40,100 nucleotides of DNA from Oscillospiraceae bacterium. GTDB lineage: Bacteria > Bacillota > Clostridia > Oscillospirales > Ruminococcaceae. Positions 21,974 to 29,419 of the stretch are shown piece by piece. The notes under the pieces were generated by a model. That model ran no database searches. It was not told the origin of the DNA and worked only from the letters and a program-made list of their open reading frames with translations. The position numbers were made by a program, and so were the translations under genes. The first letter of the stretch is position 1; every line of letters starts with the position of its first letter. The stretch lies in NCBI GenBank assembly GCA_017468365.1, contig JAFUIS010000016.1, forward strand, positions 1 to 40,100. Reading direction: 5' to 3'.

Positions 21974-22804
21974 TCAGTCAAGCTTTTCGCAAAGCATATC
22001 GACTACGGGTTCAAGCCATTCTTCCTCGCAATATTCAATATCGCCGGCGTCACATTTTGCGGCAACGGAAGGATCCATGGGAATTTTTGCGGTAACGGGG
22101 ATTCCGTATTTTTCAGCAACTTCGTCAACGTGGCTTTCGCCGAAAATATTGTGGATTTTTCCGCAGTCCGGGCATCTGAAACCGGACATGTTTTCAACTA
22201 CCGCAAGAACGGGAATGTTCATCATTCCGGCCATTTTCACCGCTTTTTCAACTATCATTCCAACCAGTTCCTGAGGAGAAGTTACAACAACGATTCCGTC
22301 AACGGGAAGGGACTGGAAAACAGTGAGCGGAACATCGCCGGTACCCGGAGGCATATCGACAAACATATAGTCAACGTCGTTCCATACAACGTCTTCCCAG
22401 AACTGTTTTACAGTTCCGGCAATAACGGGTCCGCGCCATACAACGGGTTCTGTCTCGTCCTGAAGAAGAAGGTTTACGGACATAACTTCGATTCCGGTCT
22501 TGGAAAGTTCCGGAATAATTCCCGCGGCGCTTCCGGTTGCTTTATTGGTGATACCAAAAGCTTTGGGAATGGAAGGTCCGGTAACGTCCGCATCAAGAAC
22601 GGCTGTCTTAAAACCTTTTTTCTGCATGTTTGCGGCAAGAAGAGAAGTTACAAGAGATTTGCCTACGCCGCCTTTTCCGCTGACAACTCCGATAACATGC
22701 TTGATGTCCGAAAATTCGTTTTGCGGAACAAGAAAGCTTTCGGGAGTCTGTCTTGAAGAACAGTTCTGACCGCAATGTTCGCAGTCATGGTTGCATTCGC
22801 TCAT
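21974..22804 (-). CDS. Mrp/NBP35-family Fe-S cluster carrier ATPase
   Basis: 276 aa, with AAGGAG before the ATG. A ParA/MinD-like deviant P-loop SGKGGVGKS (42-50), switch motifs D-A-D-V-T-G-P-S (71-78) and VDMPPGTGD (149-157), and the CPDC pair (211-214) that bridges an Fe-S cluster between subunits. An additional N-terminal cysteine cluster (C4, C8, C11, C15) resembles the NBP35 N-terminal site. It carries Fe-S clusters to apo-targets in the cytoplasm. First gene of the Mrp-HD-aminotransferase operon, with the promoter TTAACA, 17 nt, TATACT at 22872-22844. Confidence 0.93.
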   Translation of the reverse strand: MSECNHDCEHCGQNCSSRQTPESFLVPQNEFSDIKHVIGVVSGKGGVGKSLVTSLLAANMQKKGFKTAVLDADVTGPSIPKAFGITNKATGSAAGIIPELSKTGIEVMSVNLLLQDETEPVVWRGPVIAGTVKQFWEDVVWNDVDYMFVDMPPGTGDVPLTVFQSLPVDGIVVVTSPQELVGMIVEKAVKMAGMMNIPVLAVVENMSGFRCPDCGKIHNIFGESHVDEVAEKYGIPVTAKIPMDPSVAAKCDAGDIEYCEEEWLEPVVDMLCEKLD

Positions 22805-22843
22805 AATATATATCTCCTTTTTGTTGAAGTCCTATATTAGATT

Positions 22844-22872
22844 AGTATATCACTTTATTTCGCAAATGTTAA
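22844..22872 (-). promoter_or_regulatory. sigma-A promoter of the Mrp operon
   Basis: Minus-strand TTAACA (22872-22867), a 17-nt spacer and TATACT (22849-22844), 40 nt before the ATG. Confidence 0.7.
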
Positions 22873-22987
22873 GTTTTTAAATTCATTAATTATTTTTCCT
22901 CGTTTTTTACAAAATATTGTCGCTTTTTGTAACGATTTGTGGTATATTTGAATTTATTGAATTATGATTTTTAGGAGAGTGTTTGTT

Positions 22988-23917
22988 TTGGCAGCTACGG
23001 CGGTTTTCGGCGTTGCATTCGTCGATATCAAAGGTTTCCCTTTCGGAAAATACATTTCCACCGGTACCAACCTCGGCGATGTAAAAATAGTTCACGGAGG
23101 AGTTTCCCGTAACGTTTGCGAAGATTTTGCAAACGTGGGTATGCCTGTTAATTTTGTAAGCGTTGCCGATCATACACCAATCGGACTTGACGTTGTGGAT
23201 CATCTCCAGAATATCGGCGTCGGAACCGATTATATCACAATGGTACCCAGCGGCGGTATCGGAATGTGGCTTGCGGTAATGGATGAACGCGGCGATCTTG
23301 CCGGTTCCACCAGCCAGATGCCAAACCTTGATGCTCTCGAATCCTTCATTGGCGCAAAAGGCGAAGAAATTGTTAAAAACTGCGAAAACATTGTTCTTGA
23401 AGTTGATACCAACGAGGCGATCGCAGAAAAAGTTCTTTCCCTTGCCGAAAAATATAATAAAAAAGTCTATGTTATCGTTGGCAATTTAAGCGTTATCGGC
23501 AAGCGTCCGGATTTTCTTTCCCGCGTTGACTGCTACATTTGCAACGAGATCGAAGCCGGAAAATTCTTTGATATGAATCTTGAAGAATATAAACCCGGAC
23601 AAATGCTTGAAGTTGTTAAGGAAAAATCTTCCGAACTCAAAGTTCCTTCCATGGTAGTCACCATGGGAAAAGCCGGCGCTGTTTTTTATGACAGCCGCAC
23701 CGGTGAAGAAGGTCATTGCCCCTGCTGCCCCTGCAATCTTGTTGATACCACCGGCGCAGGCGACGCTTTCCTTTCCGGAACAGTTATGGGACTTACCAGA
23801 GGCTACAGCCTTGAAAAAGCTGTTAAAGCCGGAACTTACCTTGCTTCCGCAACCATTCAGGTTGCAGAAAGTTCCTGCCCCAAAAACCCTAAATTCTTTG
23901 AACAGTTCGACAACTGA
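22988..23917 (+). CDS. PfkB-family carbohydrate/nucleoside kinase
   Basis: 309 aa. The TTG at 22988 is chosen because AGGAG lies 10 nt upstream; the in-frame ATG at 22964 precedes that SD and gives a basic leader before the conserved A-V-F-G-V-A-F-V-D start. Ribokinase fold: N-terminal GGV-x-R-N-V substrate loop (about 37-43) and the C-terminal catalytic DTTGAGDAFLSG (253-264) with Asp D259 as base. It phosphorylates a sugar or nucleoside using ATP; the substrate cannot be read. Unusual feature: a CxCCxC cluster (C244, C246, C247, C249) lies directly before the catalytic motif. Monocistronic, with a strong terminator. Confidence 0.88.
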   Translation: MAATAVFGVAFVDIKGFPFGKYISTGTNLGDVKIVHGGVSRNVCEDFANVGMPVNFVSVADHTPIGLDVVDHLQNIGVGTDYITMVPSGGIGMWLAVMDERGDLAGSTSQMPNLDALESFIGAKGEEIVKNCENIVLEVDTNEAIAEKVLSLAEKYNKKVYVIVGNLSVIGKRPDFLSRVDCYICNEIEAGKFFDMNLEEYKPGQMLEVVKEKSSELKVPSMVVTMGKAGAVFYDSRTGEEGHCPCCPCNLVDTTGAGDAFLSGTVMGLTRGYSLEKAVKAGTYLASATIQVAESSCPKNPKFFEQFDN

Positions 23918-23936
23918 TTTTAACATTGATAACATA

Positions 23937-23965
23937 GGCAGACGGATTTTTCCGTCTGCCTTTTT
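23937..23965 (+). terminator. Rho-independent terminator
   Basis: GGCAGACGGA, TTTT loop, TCCGTCTGCC, then TTTTT. It ends the PfkB transcript 20 nt after its stop codon. Confidence 0.92.
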
Positions 23966-23982
23966 GTTTAAGGAGGTACAAA

Positions 23983-24777
23983 ATGGATTTTAACGAACTT
24001 TATAACATAAAAGACGAATTTGAACAGATAAACCGCACCTATGATATTTTTAACGAGGAAATGCGCCTTAAATCAAAAGCCGGCAGTGTTGAATTTTTTA
24101 CCACGGTCAAATATATCGAAAAATATCTTAAACCGGGAATGAAAATTCTTGATATCGGTGCCGGCACCGGCGCATACAGTTTTTATTTTGCCGAAAAAGG
24201 CTTTGAAGTTTCCGCCCTTGAACTTGCAGATAACAATATCGCCGTTTTCAGACAGAAGATGAAACCGGAACATAATATTGAGCTTATCCAGGGCAACGCC
24301 GTTGACCTTTCGTGCTTTGCCGATGAAAGCTTCGATATCGTTTTGATGTTTGGTCCGCTTTATCACCTTCATTCCGAGGAGGACAGACAAAAAGCCATTG
24401 CCGAGGCAAAACGCGTCGCAAAAAAAGACGCCGTTCTTTTCTTTGCCTTCATCGGCAATGATATGGTCTTCATCACCGAACTTGGTTACGATGCGAACTA
24501 TATCAAAACCGGCGATTATAACCGCGAAACTTTCAAAATGGACGACTTCCCTTTCGTTTTCCACACAGTTGACGGCTGCCGCAAAATTCTTGAAAACGGC
24601 GGCATAAAAATCATGCACGAAGTGGCTTCGGACGGCGTTTCCGAACTTATGGCACAAAGGATAAACGAACTTGATGACGAAGATTACGAAACCTATCTGC
24701 GCTATCATTATTACTGCTGCGAAAAACCTGAAATGCTTGGAAGAAGCAGCCACCTTTTATTTATCGGAAAGAAGTGA
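23983..24777 (+). CDS. class I SAM-dependent methyltransferase
   Basis: 264 aa, with AAGGAGG before the ATG. Rossmann-type methyltransferase motif I ILDIGAGTGAYSFYFA (55-70), motif II acidic E-L-A-D-N (about 78-82), and the F-D-I-V-L-M-F-G-P-L-Y-H-L-H post-I region (about 113-127). It transfers a methyl group from S-adenosylmethionine to an unknown acceptor; the wide C-terminal part after residue 170 is a helical substrate-binding cap typical of this subgroup. Cytoplasmic. It follows the PfkB gene but after a terminator, so it likely has its own transcript; the next gene begins 86 nt later with its own promoter. Confidence 0.88.
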   Translation: MDFNELYNIKDEFEQINRTYDIFNEEMRLKSKAGSVEFFTTVKYIEKYLKPGMKILDIGAGTGAYSFYFAEKGFEVSALELADNNIAVFRQKMKPEHNIELIQGNAVDLSCFADESFDIVLMFGPLYHLHSEEDRQKAIAEAKRVAKKDAVLFFAFIGNDMVFITELGYDANYIKTGDYNRETFKMDDFPFVFHTVDGCRKILENGGIKIMHEVASDGVSELMAQRINELDDEDYETYLRYHYYCCEKPEMLGRSSHLLFIGKK

Positions 24778-24791
24778 TTTTCTTTCGTACA

Positions 24792-24820
24792 TTGAATCCC
24801 TTTATGATATGTGATAAACT
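24792..24820 (+). promoter_or_regulatory. sigma-A promoter of the lipid-kinase-like gene
   Basis: TTGAAT (24792-24797), a 17-nt spacer and TAAACT (24815-24820), 43 nt before the ATG. Confidence 0.55.
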
Positions 24821-24863
24821 GGAAAATATCTGAAAAATCTCTTTACTCAAAGGAGAAAAACAA

Positions 24864-25574
24864 ATGTATCCGATTTTGCACGGAACACTCAACCTTTTAT
24901 TCTACTTTATAGCAGCCGTTGCCGTCGTTTTTTCGGGACGCGCTTTGTTCCCCATTCCGAATGAAATTTTTCGCAAAATACTGCATTTCGTCCTGCTTGG
25001 TTCTTTTTTGGTGCTTTTGGTTTCTTATCCCACCTGGGTCTCCACCGCTTTGGCTGCAATCATTTTTGCAATAGTAGTTTATCCCATTCTTTTCTTTGCC
25101 GAACGCATCAAAAAATATTCAGAATTTACAACGGAACGAAAATCCGGCGAACTTAAGCAAAGCCTTTTGCTTGTTTATTCCATGTTTGCCGTCGTTGTGA
25201 CTGTCTGCTGCGGATTTTTCGGAGATAAATATCTTGCGCTCGCAAGCTTTTATGCCTGGGGAATCGGCGATGCCGTTGCGGCGCTTGTAGGAACAAAATA
25301 CGGAAAACATAAAATCATGTTTCATGGACTTGACGGAAAGAAAAGCTATGAAGGCAGTTTTTCAATGTTTTTCTCCGCTTTTATAACTGTGCTCATAATC
25401 CTCTCCATTCGCGGCGGAATGGGATTTTTCCACTGCATTATTACGGCGCTTGTCGTCGGTTTTGCCAGTGCTGTTTCCGAACTTTATTCAAAAAACGGAA
25501 ACGATACAGTAATCTGTCCGCTTTTTGCAATGTCAACACTTTTACCGCTGGTTTATTTATTCGGAGGCATTTAA
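24864..25574 (+). CDS. Sec59/DGK1/VTE5-like membrane CTP-dependent kinase
   Basis: 236 aa with about seven TM helices and AAGGAGAAA before the ATG. The conserved cytosolic signature of the dolichol kinase/diacylglycerol kinase (Dgk1)/phytol kinase group is visible: A-W-G-I-G-D-A-V-A-A-L-V-G-T-K-Y-G (131-147), and GKKSYEGS (158-165), which together form the CTP-binding region. The enzyme would phosphorylate a lipid alcohol at the membrane using CTP; the substrate is not known for bacterial members. A phosphatidate cytidylyltransferase is the nearest alternative. The next gene's SD (GGAGG) lies in its last codons and the stop abuts the next ATG, so the two are coupled. Confidence 0.82.
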   Translation: MYPILHGTLNLLFYFIAAVAVVFSGRALFPIPNEIFRKILHFVLLGSFLVLLVSYPTWVSTALAAIIFAIVVYPILFFAERIKKYSEFTTERKSGELKQSLLLVYSMFAVVVTVCCGFFGDKYLALASFYAWGIGDAVAALVGTKYGKHKIMFHGLDGKKSYEGSFSMFFSAFITVLIILSIRGGMGFFHCIITALVVGFASAVSELYSKNGNDTVICPLFAMSTLLPLVYLFGGI

Positions 25575-26189
25575 ATGAACAATAAAAAATCCGGTTCAAG
25601 AACTATGCTCATGTCGATTTTGATGAGCGCACCTGGTCCGCTTATAATCGGACTTGGTCTTATCGTCGGAAAAAGTTCCACCCAGATTTCCGATTTTGTG
25701 CGAAGAAGCGCCGAACTTCTCGGAATCATCATGGCGTTCATAGTTTATAAAATCACCACAAAAGACGGAGTCACCGACACCGCGCGAAAAGAACGCCTTG
25801 AACGGCTTTCCAATATTTTTGTGGGAGCCATGATGTGTGTCGGCGGTCTTCTCATGCTTTGGGTCACTTTTACTTCGAGCAGCACTGAAAAAGGAAATGC
25901 TGTTCCCGGCCTTGTCATTGCTTTGCTCGGCGTTGTTGCCAACACTCTTTTCTGGATAAAATACAGCAAACTCAACAAAGCGGAACCCAACGCCATAATC
26001 GCCGTTCAAGCCCGCCTTTACAGAGCCAAAAGCCTTGTGGACTGCTGTGTTTCCATCGCCCTTTTATCGGTCGTATTGTTCCCGGCTTCTGAAATTTCAT
26101 TCTATTTTGACTTTCTCGGTTCCGTTGTCGTTGCGGCTTATCTCGTTTGGTGCGGAATAAAAACAATTCGTGAAAGAATGGCCGGATGA
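25575..26189 (+). CDS. cation-efflux (CDF)-like membrane protein, no C-terminal domain
   Basis: 204 aa, six hydrophobic segments, starting immediately after the stop codon of the previous gene with its SD inside that gene. The TM layout and the A-K-S-L-V-D-C-C-V-S segment (about 153-162) with F-D-F-L-G-S-V-V-V-A at the end resemble the cation diffusion facilitator transmembrane domain, but the usual cytoplasmic C-terminal domain is missing and the metal-site HxxxD pattern is not complete. CDF similarity is from memory and moderate. Coupling to the CTP-dependent kinase-like gene hints at a membrane-lipid role instead of metal export, which is inference. Confidence 0.65.
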   Translation: MNNKKSGSRTMLMSILMSAPGPLIIGLGLIVGKSSTQISDFVRRSAELLGIIMAFIVYKITTKDGVTDTARKERLERLSNIFVGAMMCVGGLLMLWVTFTSSSTEKGNAVPGLVIALLGVVANTLFWIKYSKLNKAEPNAIIAVQARLYRAKSLVDCCVSIALLSVVLFPASEISFYFDFLGSVVVAAYLVWCGIKTIRERMAG

Positions 26190-26198
26190 CTTATTTTC

Positions 26199-26227
26199 TT
26201 GCAGATTGTCATTAATTATGTTATTAT
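26199..26227 (+). promoter_or_regulatory. sigma-A promoter of the ARH-ART-like operon
   Basis: TTGCAG (26199-26204), a 17-nt spacer and TATTAT (26222-26227), 35 nt before the ATG at 26262. It gives the two-gene unit its own transcript. Confidence 0.6.
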
Positions 26228-26261
26228 ATAGTTTAGTTTAATTTTGACCGGAGGACTTAAA

Positions 26262-27464
26262 ATGATTGGTGCAATAATCGGCGATATCGCCGGAAGCATA
26301 TATGAATTCAACAACATCAAAACCACCGATTTTCCCATAATTACCGATGATTGCTTTTTCACCGACGATACCGTAATGACCTTCGCCGTTGCCGAAGCTC
26401 TTATCGCCGGAAACCGCGATGAAGCAAAAACCGAAAAAGCTATGGTAAAATCCATGAAAAAATACGGAAAGATCTATCCCGATGCCGGTTACGGCGGAAG
26501 ATTCAGCCAGTGGCTTGCTTCTGCCGACCCCAAACCCTACGGAAGCTTCGGAAACGGAAGCGCAATGCGCGTTTCCCCCGTTGCATGGTTCTTCCACAGC
26601 CTTGAAAAAGTCGAAAGATTTGCCGAAATAAGCGCAAAAGTTACCCACGACCACGAAGAAGGTATCAAAGGCGCAAAAGCCACCGCCGCAGCAATTTTCC
26701 TTGCAAGAAACGGCAGACCCAAGGACTATATCAAACGCTATATCGAGCTTAAATACAGATACGATTTCACCAAGACCCTTGATGAGATCCGCCCTGTCTA
26801 TCAGTTTGACGAAACCTGCCAGGGCACTGTTCCGGTGGCTCTTCAGGTTTTCTTCGAGTCAGAAAGCTTTGAAGACACCCTTCGCAAAGCAATTTCCATG
26901 GGCGGCGACAGCGACACCCTTGCCGCAATTGCCTGTTCCGTTGCGGAAGGTTTTTATCCCGTTCCTGCAGAGATAAAGGAAAAAGCCCTTGCAAAACTTG
27001 ATAAAAAACTTTTGAGCATGCTCAAAAAATGGAATGACGACCTCAGCGTTTCTTCCAATCCTTTTGAGCACCGTGACGTCATGCTCTATCTCGACTATAT
27101 GCTCAAAAACCCCCGTACCCCCAGAAAAACCATTCACCATGCGGACAGCAACCAGGATTACGTCGTTCCGGAATACAGTGAAACCATGTTCAACTTCATC
27201 CGTGATGCGGTCGCTTCCGAAAGATTCCGCTCCGATTATGCCGAGATACTTGCAAAACACAATATCCGCAGCCACCAGGACATGGTCTGCGAGGTCTGCG
27301 ACGCTTCCGAAGTTCTTCTTGACGCAATGCTCACCGTTATTATCAGCGGCGAAAGAGTAAAACCCGGCAACGTTGCCTGGGCGGCAGAAGACGGAATCCT
27401 CGGCGATATTCTCTATTATATCCGCAAAAGACAGGAAGAAGATTTAGAAGAATATCAGGAATAA
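26262..27464 (+). CDS. ADP-ribosylglycohydrolase (DraG/ARH family) with C-terminal DUF6508-like domain
   Basis: 400 aa; the ATG at 26262 follows CGGAGG by 7 nt. The ARH domain (1 to about 250) removes ADP-ribose from proteins or small molecules using two Mg2+ ions. All metal ligands are visible: GDIAGS (7-12), TDDT (34-37), the D-A-G-Y-G-G-R-F segment (74-81), GNGSAMR (97-103), THDHEEG (128-134) and MGGDSDTLA (213-221). Residues about 270-400 form an extra domain whose M-L-Y-L-D-Y-M start and V-I-I-S-G-E-R-x-x-x-G-x-x-A-W-A-A-E-D-G end match my memory of DUF6508. It is followed after 2 nt by an ART-like gene, suggesting an ADP-ribosylation and removal pair. Confidence 0.9.
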   Translation: MIGAIIGDIAGSIYEFNNIKTTDFPIITDDCFFTDDTVMTFAVAEALIAGNRDEAKTEKAMVKSMKKYGKIYPDAGYGGRFSQWLASADPKPYGSFGNGSAMRVSPVAWFFHSLEKVERFAEISAKVTHDHEEGIKGAKATAAAIFLARNGRPKDYIKRYIELKYRYDFTKTLDEIRPVYQFDETCQGTVPVALQVFFESESFEDTLRKAISMGGDSDTLAAIACSVAEGFYPVPAEIKEKALAKLDKKLLSMLKKWNDDLSVSSNPFEHRDVMLYLDYMLKNPRTPRKTIHHADSNQDYVVPEYSETMFNFIRDAVASERFRSDYAEILAKHNIRSHQDMVCEVCDASEVLLDAMLTVIISGERVKPGNVAWAAEDGILGDILYYIRKRQEEDLEEYQE

Positions 27465-27466
27465 AA

Positions 27467-28057
27467 ATGAAACTTTATCATATCAGCGATACCCTTAAAC
27501 TCGGAGAAACCCTGTCTCAGGACTATAAAAACAACCTTGAACTTGTGGTCCCTTTTGTCAAGGCCCTTGAAAAAAGCGAAGATTGTTTTTACGGAATGAT
27601 CCTCAATGCAAAACTTATGAAAAGCGTTTTCGGAAAATTCGGTATGCGTGATATGCAGACCAACTATGTAAAATGGGCGACCGAAGGAATTTTTGAATAC
27701 GTCAGAAAAACCGAGTTTCCCGAAAGTTACAGCCGTTTGCTCAGCAATTATTTTTATGACAATGTTGCCGACATAAAACGCCTTTTTGAAGTTGATTGGA
27801 ATATGAAAGAAAAACCCGAAAGGTTCGATTTTCACGTTTATGAAATCGAGGTCGAAGACGATTTTCCTCAAAAACGCGATATGCTTCTTTTTGACGAAGC
27901 CTTCGATGCCATGTGGGAAAGCGACGATTACCGTACCGCTTTTGACTGCGCCCGAAGATATTTTTCCGGCGAAGGCACCGCTGAACCCGTTTGGGAAATC
28001 ATGAGCGACAAAACCGCAACCGCAATAAAAGATATTACGCATTGTCTTTATGAATAA
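27467..28057 (+). CDS. DUF2441-like protein, possible ADP-ribosyltransferase
   Basis: 196 aa, starting 2 nt after the ARH stop; no separate SD, so translation is probably coupled. The start M-K-L-Y-H5-I-S-D-T-L-K-L-G resembles the first strand of H-Y-E-type ADP-ribosyltransferases and DUF2441 proteins. Other matching blocks are F-P-E-S-Y-S-R-L-L-S-N-Y-F-Y-D (84-98), a V-Y-E-I-E-V strand (124-129), C-A-R-R-Y-F-S-G-E (161-169) and E177-I-M-S-x-x-T-A in the expected catalytic-Glu position. Function by analogy: transfers ADP-ribose from NAD+ to an unknown target, reversed by the ARH. The family link is from memory and needs structural checking; a non-enzymatic binding partner of the ARH is the alternative. 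Confidence 0.6.
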   Translation: MKLYHISDTLKLGETLSQDYKNNLELVVPFVKALEKSEDCFYGMILNAKLMKSVFGKFGMRDMQTNYVKWATEGIFEYVRKTEFPESYSRLLSNYFYDNVADIKRLFEVDWNMKEKPERFDFHVYEIEVEDDFPQKRDMLLFDEAFDAMWESDDYRTAFDCARRYFSGEGTAEPVWEIMSDKTATAIKDITHCLYE

Positions 28058-28060
28058 CAA

Positions 28061-28093
28061 AAAACTCCGCAGAAAATTCTGCGGAGTTTTTTT
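28061..28093. terminator. bidirectional Rho-independent terminator
   Basis: AAAACTCCGCAGAA, short loop, TTCTGCGGAGTTTT plus T-runs on both sides. It ends the ARH-ART-like operon and the convergent MFS gene. Confidence 0.92.
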
Positions 28094-29252
28094 ATTCTTT
28101 TATTCTGTTCAAACGTTCCATAACAAAAGTCATCGTCACCAAAAGTGCGCCAAGATAAAAAGGCAGTATTCCTGCGGAAACGTGATTTGCAAGAATTCCG
28201 AAAAGCGGCGGCATAAAACAGCTTCCGATATATGCACAGGCCATCTGAACTCCGATTATCGCCTGGGATTTGTCTGCTCCGAAATGTCCGGGAGTGGAAT
28301 GGATTATACAGGGATATACCGGCGCACAGCCGAGACCCGCAAGTACGATTCCCGCCATGGAAACCTTTTCTCCAAGCGGAAGAAGCATTGCCAGAACGCC
28401 GAGCGCAATAATTGCGCTTCCGAGTCGAATCATATTCTTATCGCTGAGCTTTGCAGCGATAAAACCGCTTGCCGCTCTTCCAACGGTTATTCCGGTGTAA
28501 AACAAAGTGGCAAGACCCGCGGCTGTTTCTTCCGAAACGCCGAACTGCATAACAAGATAGCTGCTTGCCCAAAGTCCTGCGGTGCTTTCCAAAGCGCAGT
28601 AACAGAAGAATGCGGTCATTATCTCTTTCGCGCCCGGAATGGCAAAAATTTCTTTTATCGAAAGAGGTTTTTTGCTTTGGTGTTCCTCTTCACCGTTTTT
28701 TTCCTCTTTCCAAAGCGGAAGAGTAAGGAACAGAACCGCCGTCAGCGCTATCTGAACTGTTCCTACCCAGCAATATCCCAGATTCCATCCGCCTTTTGTC
28801 ATTGACGCCGCAAGAATATAAGGTCCGGCGGAAGCGCCTATTCCCCACATGCAGTGCAGCCAGCTCATGTGGCGGCTGGAATAATGTATTGCGGCATAGT
28901 TGTTTATCGCCGCGTCAACCCCGCCTGCGCCAAGACCATAAGGCACCGCAATAATGCAGAGCATTATGAATGAATCGCTTACCGAAAAACCGAAAAGCGC
29001 CGCCGCAGTCGTTGCAACACTTATGGCGGTGACTTTTCCGGTACCCAGAAGTTTCGTCATCCTTTCGGAAAAAAGGCTTGAAACGATGGTGCCCATACAA
29101 ATTATCATCGAAATTATTCCCGCATAAGAAACCGGAACACCGAATTCCGTTTGCATGGTCGGCCACGAACCTCCCAGCAAAGCATCCGGCAAACCAAGAC
29201 TTATAAACGATATGTATATAATAGCAAGAAGCAGATTTGCCATTTGCTTCAC
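28092..29252 (-). CDS. major facilitator superfamily (MFS) transporter
   Basis: 386 aa, about twelve TM helices in two halves joined by a charged loop (E-E-K-N-G-E-E-E-H-Q-S-K-K near residues 203-215). The first half starts I-S-L-G-L-P-D-A-L-L-G-G-S-W-P, a pattern seen in sugar-type and FucP-like MFS proteins; the second half has G-I-T-V-G-R-A-A-S-G-F and L-G-C-A-P-V-Y-P. Proton-coupled import or export of an unknown small molecule at the cytoplasmic membrane. It is divergent from an XRE-TPR regulator gene at 29420, so that protein may control it. The SD AAGGGG lies 7 nt before the ATG; -10 TATAAT at 29279-29274. Confidence 0.88.
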   Translation of the reverse strand: MKQMANLLLAIIYISFISLGLPDALLGGSWPTMQTEFGVPVSYAGIISMIICMGTIVSSLFSERMTKLLGTGKVTAISVATTAAALFGFSVSDSFIMLCIIAVPYGLGAGGVDAAINNYAAIHYSSRHMSWLHCMWGIGASAGPYILAASMTKGGWNLGYCWVGTVQIALTAVLFLTLPLWKEEKNGEEEHQSKKPLSIKEIFAIPGAKEIMTAFFCYCALESTAGLWASSYLVMQFGVSEETAAGLATLFYTGITVGRAASGFIAAKLSDKNMIRLGSAIIALGVLAMLLPLGEKVSMAGIVLAGLGCAPVYPCIIHSTPGHFGADKSQAIIGVQMACAYIGSCFMPPLFGILANHVSAGILPFYLGALLVTMTFVMERLNRIKE

Positions 29253-29419
29253 CCCTTTTTAAACACTTTTTAAATTATACCACGGCTGTCAACCGAATTA
29301 TTTTAACCGCGGGTAAAAAAATAATTTTACTTTCTCTACCACCGGTGTATTCAACCCCGCAAAAAACGGTGATATCATATAGTCATGGTACCATTAAATC
29401 TTTTTTAGGAGATGATAAT

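Noticed and set aside
27010-27027. 18-bp palindrome in the ARH gene.
   Set aside because: Explained by codons for L-S-M-L-K; no reason to think it is an operator.
29274-29292. Leftward TTGACA (29292-29287) and TATAAT (29279-29274) as a promoter of the MFS gene.
   Set aside because: They are only 7 nt apart, too close for sigma-A; only the -10 is kept as a candidate.
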